Below are positions 58,202 to 64,000 of a stretch of 64,000 nt of DNA, one piece after another. The notes below the pieces were generated by a model. It was not told where the DNA came from. It did no database searches and saw nothing but the letters and a program-made list of their open reading frames with translations. Source of the stretch: Methylobacterium fujisawaense (GTDB taxonomy: Bacteria; Pseudomonadota; Alphaproteobacteria; Rhizobiales; Beijerinckiaceae). Position 1 is the first letter of the stretch. Each line of letters begins with the position of its first letter. A program made the position numbers and the translations under genes. The stretch spans positions 124,001-188,000 of the forward strand of contig NZ_JACJIM010000005.1 of the NCBI RefSeq assembly GCF_014138435.1. The letters run 5' to 3'.

Positions 58202-60037
58202 TCATGGGTTCACCCGCAATCCGAGCAGGAAGGTGTTCTCCTGGAAGCTCGATCCGGCGACGGTGCTGTCGAATTTCTGGTAGAGATAAGTGCCTCGCAG
58301 AGTCAGCCAGCGCGTGAAGTGGTAGTCGACGCGCGCGGTTGCAGAGAAGCCGTTCTCGCGGATGGTGCTGTTCTGATAATCGTTGCGGAGGTAGGATCCG
58401 CCCAGGACGATCGACAGGTTGCGCAGGAGATCGTGCTGCACTTCCAGCGTTGCGACCTCGGTCAGCACGCCGCTGGAGCCCGGGATCGTCGTCTCGGTGA
58501 CGCCCGTCGCGGCGGTGAGCCGGACGGTGGTGAGCGGGCTTGCCGCCCAGACCAGGGCCGCGTTGAGCAACGGCGCATTGATGTCCCGGAGGGTCGGGTC
58601 GACGTAGGTCCGATGCTGAATGCCGGCCGAGATCTCACCCGTCACGGAGCGCGCGAGCCCGATGCTTGTGCCGAAGGCGAGCGCGATGCCGTCCGAATCC
58701 CGGCGCACACCCGTCAGGTCGAACCGCTGATCGTAGACGCGGGTGTCGCCGAGGAGGTCGATGAATGGGCTGAAATCGGGGTTGACCTCGTAGGCCGTGC
58801 GCAATTGGAGACTGTACTGATTCAGGTTCCGGTCGGACTGATTGATGGTCGTCCCATTGGCCAAGCGGGCATTGTCGAATTCCGACCGGTCGATGGATCC
58901 GCGCAGCGTCACCGACAGACGGTTGAACGTCTCCGTGGCGCCCAGCGATCCGCCGTAAACAGCCAGAAGCGGCCGGCTCGTCGCCGCGGGCGCCTGCAGG
59001 TTGGCGCTCGACGTGCGCTGCGTGTCCACCAGGAAGCGTCCCTCCGCGTCGATGCGCAGATCCCGGTTGGCGTCGATCCGCAGGCGCACGGTGCCGTCCG
59101 CTGCGGGGCGGCTCGCGGCCTCGTTCTGCGGCGTTTCGAGGTAAGAACCCCTGAGCGAACCCTGTAGGGAACTCGAGGACCAGTTGCTGCGGAAGTCGAC
59201 CGTGGCGTCTGTGCGCAGGGCGACCGAGCCCTTTGCGATCTGCCGGCTGGTCTGGTCCGGATTCGAGTCGTAGCCGATGCTCTGTGCGAAGGTCGGGAGC
59301 ACCGTGAAGGTGCCGACCTGATAGCCGATGGGCGCGAAGGCTGGATCGGTGGGGATCGCGCGCGCCAAGTCGGTGCCGAGGATGAAGCCCGGCGTCAGGA
59401 GGCCGAGTGTCGGTCCGATGGCCTGCAGAGGGAACAGGGGCCGGATCGGCGTCACCGTCGACGGATTCGGTACGCCGACCACCGGTTGCTGAACCACCGG
59501 CGACAACCGCAGCGCCGGGGGCGGAACCTGCGTCACGCTCTGGGTGACGCGCCGGGTCGCGGACCCGATCCGCCGGGGGGGAGCGGCTCGGGTGCGCAGG
59601 AGTGTCGAAGGGGCGATGTTGGCCGGAGCCGTCGAGCTTCCGCCGGTCCGCCGGCCGCCCGTCGTGATCCGAGTGTCGAGCTGAGACTGGCCGGGCTGGC
59701 CCAGCGTCTGTCGCGGTATCGGAGGCGACAGCGGGGACCGAAGGCTGTCGCCTCCGGTTTGCTCGCCGCCCGTCGTGTCCCCGCCGAGCGAGCTGCGTCC
59801 TGAATCGCGGGTCAGGCCGTCAGGGATGCTCCGCTTGAGGGCTGGCAGGCCGTTCGGCGCCGCCTCCTGCCCGATGCCGGGATTGTCGGGCTGACCCGTG
59901 ACGGGACTCGTCGCGTCGAAGCGTTGAGCCAGCGCCGGCGTCGCGAGCGTTAAGCTCAGCGCCGCGACGGCCAGCCGCGAGTTCTGCCGTTTCCGCCGGT
60001 CAGCCGCCGTCCGCACCTGATCCCGGTCTCCGCCCAC
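58202..60037 (-). CDS. Outer membrane beta-barrel protein (BBP2-like)
   Basis: 611 residues. A signal peptide (LAVAALSLTLATPALA) is followed by a disordered Gly/Thr/Pro region to about residue 210, then a barrel of about 370 residues with alternating patterns (SLQGSLRGSYLETP, LSVTLRGSIDRSEFD, YHFTRWLTLRGTYLYQK) ending FLLGLRVNP. This fits the BBP2-type porin family often linked to exopolysaccharide loci. The start is GTG at 60035-60037; a second in-frame GTG at 60014-60016 is possible. CtrA-type half-sites lie 60-90 bp upstream. Confidence 0.8.
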   Translation of the reverse strand: MGGDRDQVRTAADRRKRQNSRLAVAALSLTLATPALAQRFDATSPVTGQPDNPGIGQEAAPNGLPALKRSIPDGLTRDSGRSSLGGDTTGGEQTGGDSLRSPLSPPIPRQTLGQPGQSQLDTRITTGGRRTGGSSTAPANIAPSTLLRTRAAPPRRIGSATRRVTQSVTQVPPPALRLSPVVQQPVVGVPNPSTVTPIRPLFPLQAIGPTLGLLTPGFILGTDLARAIPTDPAFAPIGYQVGTFTVLPTFAQSIGYDSNPDQTSRQIAKGSVALRTDATVDFRSNWSSSSLQGSLRGSYLETPQNEAASRPAADGTVRLRIDANRDLRIDAEGRFLVDTQRTSSANLQAPAATSRPLLAVYGGSLGATETFNRLSVTLRGSIDRSEFDNARLANGTTINQSDRNLNQYSLQLRTAYEVNPDFSPFIDLLGDTRVYDQRFDLTGVRRDSDGIALAFGTSIGLARSVTGEISAGIQHRTYVDPTLRDINAPLLNAALVWAASPLTTVRLTAATGVTETTIPGSSGVLTEVATLEVQHDLLRNLSIVLGGSYLRNDYQNSTIRENGFSATARVDYHFTRWLTLRGTYLYQKFDSTVAGSSFQENTFLLGLRVNP

Positions 60038-60096
60038 ATCTCCGGCACCGAAGTCCGAAGGTCATCGATCATGCCGCCCAGAAACGGGTCGCCGGC

Positions 60097-60104
60097 ATGG
60101 TTAA
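60097..60104 (-). promoter_or_regulatory. CtrA-type half-site TTAACCAT (proximal)
   Basis: Minus-strand TTAACCAT, identical to the 8-mer half-site commonly reported for CtrA in alphaproteobacteria, 60 bp upstream of the barrel gene start. Confidence 0.4.
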
Positions 60105-60121
60105 CGAACCCTAGCGACGGC

Positions 60122-60129
60122 ATGGTTAA
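60122..60129 (-). promoter_or_regulatory. CtrA-type half-site TTAACCAT (distal)
   Basis: A second minus-strand TTAACCAT, 25 bp further upstream. Two copies in one promoter-sized region make chance less likely in DNA of about 70 percent GC. Confidence 0.4.
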
Positions 60130-60321
60130 TGCCCGGTCAACGACGGCATCGCCCTGACATCCCCTGGCATCCCCCTGGCATCGACGCCGAGCGGTTTCGA
60201 TCTCTCCGCGCCTCCGCAATTATGATTGAGATTTTTTGTATACTCTGCTATCGTTATGATGAATTCGATCGCATCCGACCTGGATTGATCGACTTGGTGA
60301 TTTGTACTCATGGAGTTTATC

Positions 60322-60834
60322 GTGAGTGACAGCGCAGCTAACGAGCACAGCCCGTCGGTCGATCTCACGGTAGATATCGTGGCGGCTTATGTGTCGAACA
60401 ATTCCGTGCCGGCTTCGGAGCTTCCCGGGTTGATTGGCGGCATCCATGCGGCATTGAGTGGTTTGACAACTCAAAGTCGTGCCGCGAATTCGCCCGTTGA
60501 AAAGATGAGCCCGTCCCAGATCCGCAAGTCGGTCACGGCGGATCATATCATCAGCTTCGAGGACGGGAAGCCGTACAAGACGCTTCGCCGTCACCTTACG
60601 TTGCGAGGTCTGACGCCCGAGGCCTACCGTGAGAAGTGGGGCTTGCCGCGGGACTATCCCATGACCGCTGCAAGCTACTCCGCCCAACGCTCCGAGCTGG
60701 CTCGGGCTCTGGGCCTCGGGCAGCAGCGCCGCAAGAACGTCGGGGCGCCAGCGCCAGCGCCGGCGCCGACACCGGAAGCCGTGGTCGCGCCTGCTTCCAA
60801 GCCGCGCGGGCGGAAAAAGGTCGTGGCGGAGTAG
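60322..60834 (+). CDS. Ros/MucR-family transcriptional regulator, zinc ligands degenerate
   Basis: 170 residues. The N-terminal part (DLTVDIVAAYVSNNSVPASELPGLI) is the MucR oligomerisation region. The DNA-binding part runs about 70-130: ISFEDGKPYKTLRRHLTLRG, LTPEAYREKWGLPRDYPM and SYSAQRSELARALGLG. In Ros/MucR the zinc is held by C-x2-D/C and H-x3-H; here the Cys is S78 and the second His is R95, while D81 and H91 remain. A Lys/Arg/Pro-rich tail follows. GTG start at 60322 has GGAG 6 nt upstream (60312-60315). The upstream region is unusually AT-rich. Confidence 0.9.
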   Translation: MSDSAANEHSPSVDLTVDIVAAYVSNNSVPASELPGLIGGIHAALSGLTTQSRAANSPVEKMSPSQIRKSVTADHIISFEDGKPYKTLRRHLTLRGLTPEAYREKWGLPRDYPMTAASYSAQRSELARALGLGQQRRKNVGAPAPAPAPTPEAVVAPASKPRGRKKVVAE

Positions 60835-61645
60835 TCGGCCGAATCGACGGAAACGATCCATTGCGATCAATGTGTCGGGCGATGACACAAGACTACTGAG
60901 CGGCTTGCCGCACAGATTACCTCGCTCGATTGGCTGGGTGGAGTCTTGCCTTCTGCGCTGGCGTGGCTCCGCTGGGCCGGCGACTTCGACTCTCGATGTC
61001 CGCCGGTGCCACTTAGGCTCAGGCACGATGGATCTCGTGGCCCGGATCGCTCAGTCACGTTGGACGCGTCCCGCAGCTCGGGCGGCCCCCGCGGCCAGGA
61101 CCCGTCTACCTACCTGACTTGCGATGCTGACGTCTGCGAAGACAGTGTTGTAATGACCTCCGCTCAACGAGGCGGTGTCGTTGCTTCGACACTGCCTCGG
61201 TTCAGGCCTACTTGGCCTCCATCGTCTTTAAGCCGATCCCACCGATCGATTGCCGCGGCCGCACTCGGGGGTGGTCTCCGGTCACGCCGCGACTTCTGGC
61301 CTCGCAAGACAGGCGCCGGGGCGCCGGACGAGGCAATCTCCACTTCACGTTCCGACGGACGCCTAGGCCAAGCGCGGCGCTGGGCTGGCGCTGTCTCGAC
61401 CTGATCGAAGGCGGCTCCGGCCATCCGGAAGCTCGCGGCGCGGGTGAGCCGCAGGTGCGGCATCCCAGCCGCAGCGACCCGTGTTCCCGCGCCCCCATCC
61501 ACCGGGAACTCCCTGCTCCTCCGCTCCGGCCAGGCCGATCCGCACCGGCGGGCTCTCTGCGCGTCGCGCAAGTGTGCGCCGCGTCAACGGCGCTATCCAA
61601 TCGCCGACGCGCTGCGATGCTGCTCTGCACCATCGGATCTTGCCC
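60835..61645. other. 811-bp region without a recognisable gene
   Basis: Frames on both strands lack family resemblance, ribosome sites and strong GC3 bias. It contains a short inverted repeat after the MucR-like gene (CATTG-CGAT-CAATG, 60859-60872), and a perfect-looking 13-bp hairpin at 61168-61199. Base composition falls and rises irregularly. The MFS promoter must be near its right end. Confidence 0.5.
61168..61199. repeat. 13-bp inverted repeat
   Basis: CGAGGCGGTGTCG (61168-61180), loop TTGCTT, CGACACTGCCTCG (61187-61199): 12 Watson-Crick pairs and one G-T. No T-run on the plus strand (GTTCAGG follows) or the minus strand. It does not flank a gene end closely. Confidence 0.6.
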
Positions 61646-62839
61646 GTGCCGAAGGACTTTGCCGTGCTGCCTCTGCCGATCCTCGCCCTTGCCGTCGCCT
61701 CGTTTGGGATCGGCACCACCGAGTTCGTCATCATGGGCCTGCTTCCGGAGGTGGCGCAGAGCTTCGGTGTCACCATCCCGCAGGCCGGCTATCTGGTGTC
61801 GGGCTATGCCATGGGCGTGGTCGTGGGGGCGCCGATCGTGGCGATCGCCACCGCGGGCCTGCCGCGCAAGACCGCGCTTCTCGCGCTGATGGCCGTCTTC
61901 CTGGCAGGAAATCTCGGCTGCGCGTTGGCACCGAGCTACGCCTTGCTGATGACGGCGCGCATCCTGACCGCCTTCGCCCACGGCGCGTTCTTCGGAATCG
62001 GCGCGGTGGTGGCGCGGGACCTCGTGCCGCGAGAGAGGCGCACGCAGGCGGTTTCGCTGATGTTCGCGGGCCTGACGCTTGCCAACGTGCTGGGTGTGCC
62101 CCTGGGGACCGCCCTCGGCCAGGTCGCGGGATGGCGGTCGACCTTCTGGGCGGTGGTGGCGATCGGCCTCGCGGCCGGCCTCGCGATCCAGCTCTGTGTG
62201 CCCACCGGCCTTCCTGGAACGCGTGGCCGTCTCGCCAGCGAGTTCAGGGCGCTCGGCCGCTGGCCGGTCTTGCGGCCGATGCTGATCTCGACCCTGTCGT
62301 CCGTGAGCTTCTTCACCGTATTCACCTACATCACACCGTTTCTGACCGGGGTGTCCGGTTTCTCTCCGCGTGGCGTGACGGGTGTGCTGTTTTCGGCCGG
62401 ACTGGGCCTGACCATCGGCAACCTCGCCGGCGGTCATCTTGCCGATCGGAGTCCGATGGCGACGATCATCGGCAGCTTCCTCGGCATCGTGGCCGCCTTG
62501 CTGGCCCTGGCGGCCGTCGCGCACGATCCCGTTCTGACCGTTCCCGTGATGGTCCTCTGGTCAGGACTCGTCTTCGCGCTGGTTTCGCCGCTGCAGATCT
62601 GGGTTGTCGAAGCCGCGACCGATGCGCCGAACCTCGCCTCCACGCTCAACCAGGGCGCATTCAACCTCGGCAATGCCGTCGGCGCCTGGATCGGTGGTAC
62701 CGCTCTGACCCTCGGCGCGAGCTACCGCGAGCTTCCGTTGATCGCCGCGGCGATGTCCCTCGCCGGGCTCGGCCTGGTCCTCACCGCGGTCAGCCGCCGT
62801 CGCCACGAAGTTGCGTCGGCTTCCGTGCCCGGGGCCTGA
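61646..62839 (+). CDS. MFS transporter, DHA1 family (AraJ/YdhP-like)
   Basis: 397 residues, 12 TM. LPILALAVASFGIGTTEFVIMGLLPEVAQ (quoted as LPILALAVASFGIGTTEFV) is the standard opening of the arabinose-efflux/Pbu-type DHA1 group, with the motif-A loop replaced by TAGLPRKTALL, ARILTAFAHGAFFGIGAVVARDLV in TM4-5 and LNQGAFNLGNAVGAWIGG near TM11. Probably an exporter of a small metabolite or drug. Start GTG at 61646; a strong Shine-Dalgarno is not seen. It converges on the glutamate dehydrogenase gene with a 4-bp gap. Confidence 0.88.
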   Translation: MPKDFAVLPLPILALAVASFGIGTTEFVIMGLLPEVAQSFGVTIPQAGYLVSGYAMGVVVGAPIVAIATAGLPRKTALLALMAVFLAGNLGCALAPSYALLMTARILTAFAHGAFFGIGAVVARDLVPRERRTQAVSLMFAGLTLANVLGVPLGTALGQVAGWRSTFWAVVAIGLAAGLAIQLCVPTGLPGTRGRLASEFRALGRWPVLRPMLISTLSSVSFFTVFTYITPFLTGVSGFSPRGVTGVLFSAGLGLTIGNLAGGHLADRSPMATIIGSFLGIVAALLALAAVAHDPVLTVPVMVLWSGLVFALVSPLQIWVVEAATDAPNLASTLNQGAFNLGNAVGAWIGGTALTLGASYRELPLIAAAMSLAGLGLVLTAVSRRRHEVASASVPGA

Positions 62840-62843
62840 ACAA

Positions 62844-64000
62844 TCAGTCGGCCCGAACGAGGTCGCCCAGCAGGCTGGCGGCCACGGTCGCCTTGGAGAC
62901 GGTGAGGCCGGACGCACCGATCGCGTCCACCGCGTCGCGGATCCGGGCCAGCGGAGCGCCGCGCGCCTTCACCCAAGCCTCCACCGCGTCGGGGCCCGCG
63001 CCCAGATCCGCCACCACCTCGGCGGTGAGTTTGCGATGGGCGGCGGCGATGCCGGCGACCGCGCGCTCCAGCGCGACGCGGTCGAACGTGTCGGCCACCG
63101 GCACAGTCCGCGCCGCGGCCGCCAGATCGTCGAGCCGGAAGGCATGCTCCAGGGCGAAATGGGTCGCGGCCACCTCAGCGACCGGTCGGCCACTCGCCTC
63201 TGCGACGCGGACGACATCGGGTGCGGATCCGAGCGCGGTGAGCGAGGCCAGCCGCCGGGCCTGGGCCGGGGCCATGCCGTGCCCCGTCAGTTCCGCCTCG
63301 CGGGCGTCGATGGCTGCGCGGGCCTCATCCCCGAGCACCTCGGGCAGCGCCGCCTCGACGGCGGCAATGCCGTCCCGGTAGCGGGCGACCATGGGGGCGA
63401 GCCCTCCGCTCAGATCGAGGTTGCGGATGAACCAGACGATCCGGTTCAGCAGCAGATCCTGCACCTCCGCATAGAGATCGAGCTGCTCCCGCCCCGAAAC
63501 GCGGCCCGCCAGACCGTCGATGGCAAGATTCAGCTCCATCAGCCCGAAGGCGTCCCGGGTCATCGCGTAGGCCTTGGCGATGATCGCGGCGTCGGCGCCG
63601 GTGCCGTCCACGAGCCGTGTCACCAGCGAGGGCCCGCCGCGGTTGACGATGATGTTGGCGAGCGCCGTGGCGATGATCTCGCGGCGCAAGCGGTGTGCCT
63701 TCACGGCGTCCGGGAAGCGCGCGCGCAGGGCCTTCGGGAAGTAGCGCTGCAGCTCCCGGTCGAAATAGGGATCGTTCGGCACGGTGCTGTCGAGGATGGC
63801 GTCGTGCAGAGACAGCTTCGCGTAGGCGAGCAGCACCGCGTATTCCGGCCGGGTCAGGCCCTCGTTCCGGCGCATGCGTTCGGTGAGCGTGGCGTCGTCG
63901 GGAAGAAACTCCACCGTCCGGTCGAGGCGGCCTTCCGCCTCCAGCGCCTGCATGGTCCGCATGGCGAAGCCGGTCTCGCCGAGTCCGCCGCGCTGGGCGA
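62844..64000 (-). CDS. gdhB: NAD-specific glutamate dehydrogenase, C-terminal part (partial)
   Basis: At least 385 C-terminal residues of the large (about 1600-residue) NAD-GDH family, open at the right window edge. Blocks seen: RNEGLTRPEYAVLLAYAKLS, EIIATALANIIVNRGGPSLV and LNRIVWFIRNLDLSGGLAPMV, which belong to the helical C-terminal domain after the catalytic domain. The enzyme oxidises glutamate to 2-oxoglutarate and ammonia. The catalytic part and start are outside the window. Symbol use varies (gdhB, gdh2). Confidence 0.93.
   Translation of the reverse strand, partial: AQRGGLGETGFAMRTMQALEAEGRLDRTVEFLPDDATLTERMRRNEGLTRPEYAVLLAYAKLSLHDAILDSTVPNDPYFDRELQRYFPKALRARFPDAVKAHRLRREIIATALANIIVNRGGPSLVTRLVDGTGADAAIIAKAYAMTRDAFGLMELNLAIDGLAGRVSGREQLDLYAEVQDLLLNRIVWFIRNLDLSGGLAPMVARYRDGIAAVEAALPEVLGDEARAAIDAREAELTGHGMAPAQARRLASLTALGSAPDVVRVAEASGRPVAEVAATHFALEHAFRLDDLAAAARTVPVADTFDRVALERAVAGIAAAHRKLTAEVVADLGAGPDAVEAWVKARGAPLARIRDAVDAIGASGLTVSKATVAASLLGDLVRAD

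Larger units (their letters stand above)
60093..60181. repeat. Short degenerate repeats upstream of the barrel gene
   Basis: CGGCATGGTTAA occurs at 60093-60104 and 60118-60129 (25-bp spacing), CGGCAT again at 60144-60149, then CCCCTGGCAT twice in tandem (60161-60170 and 60172-60181). A roughly 25-bp spacing joins the first three. Confidence 0.7.

Noticed and set aside
58319..59167. Plus-strand 282-codon frame opposite the barrel gene
   Set aside because: Arg/Gly-rich shadow of the outer-membrane protein gene with no motif.
60946..61571. Open frames on both strands in the region before the MFS gene
   Set aside because: No ribosome site, no recognisable domain, poor codon bias; treated as non-coding.

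Overview
The window is an ordinary-looking chromosomal stretch of a very GC-rich alphaproteobacterium. The gene content and protein sequences fit the genus Methylobacterium (Hyphomicrobiales) best: Cox11/SURF1/CoxF-type cytochrome oxidase cluster, CpdR, a Ros/MucR-family regulator, an EcfG-type general stress promoter, phasin, dimethylsulfone monooxygenase. This assignment is inferred from family resemblance only. I see no integrase, transposase, CRISPR array, rRNA operon or phage gene. Almost everything is housekeeping or metabolic.

Layout. 1-7.1 kb: 5' end of ligA, an MFS transporter divergent from an Sfp-type phosphopantetheinyl transferase, tRNA-Pro(CGG), two hypothetical genes, the queuosine pair queA-tgt, and two small overlapping hypotheticals. 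7.1-10.5 kb: a cation diffusion facilitator, then sfnG-sfnB for sulfur recovery from dimethylsulfone. 10.7-17.5 kb: the aa3-type cytochrome c oxidase cluster on the minus strand (ctaC, ctaD, ctaB, a 54-residue CoxF-like gene, ctaG, ctaE, DUF983, SURF1). 17.7-26.3 kb: fdhD, a secreted proline/alanine-rich protein, and glutamate synthase gltB-gltD. 26.3-31.1 kb: an SGNH hydrolase, a lytic transglycosylase, galE and divergent galU. 31.1-38.7 kb: a candidate small RNA, N-formylglutamate amidohydrolase, cpdR, a grxC / Nit-type amidase / DUF1178 run, dsbB with a YqaA-like membrane protein, tRNA-Leu(CAA), an FAD oxidoreductase coupled to a histone-deacetylase-family hydrolase, and two very small genes. 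38.7-46.4 kb: a D-threonine-aldolase-type PLP enzyme, the dgoA/dgoK pair for 2-keto-3-deoxygalactonate, and a complete Liv-type ABC importer. 46.5-54.6 kb: mutL, an SDR, an acyl-CoA synthetase, a phasin, an alpha/beta hydrolase, an XRE regulator and a cupin. 54.6-64 kb: rsmD with a long-tailed RluB-type pseudouridine synthase, a DUF1328/CsbD stress unit, tadA, an outer-membrane barrel, a Ros/MucR-like regulator, an MFS transporter and the 3' part of an NAD-glutamate dehydrogenase gene.

How the genes work together. The cta genes build one terminal oxidase, with heme-O synthesis (ctaB), copper delivery (ctaG) and assembly (SURF1). gltBD and the NAD-GDH sit at opposite ends of ammonia and glutamate metabolism. 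sfnG/sfnB release sulfite from organosulfur compounds. dgoK then dgoA turn 2-keto-3-deoxygalactonate into pyruvate and glyceraldehyde 3-phosphate. galU and galE supply UDP-glucose and UDP-galactose for surface polysaccharide; the barrel gene and MucR-like gene at 58-61 kb could belong to the same surface programme, but that is inference.

The least expected signals are small and non-standard. They are a structured transcript with an anti-Shine-Dalgarno stretch and a textbook terminator at about 31.26-31.36 kb; a consensus EcfG promoter in front of csbD; a zinc-ligand-less Ros/MucR protein whose intergenic region carries CtrA-type half-sites and short repeats; a Tgt missing two of its three zinc cysteines; a long imperfect hairpin in the 5' region of the gene ending at 19505; and several genes below 60 codons.
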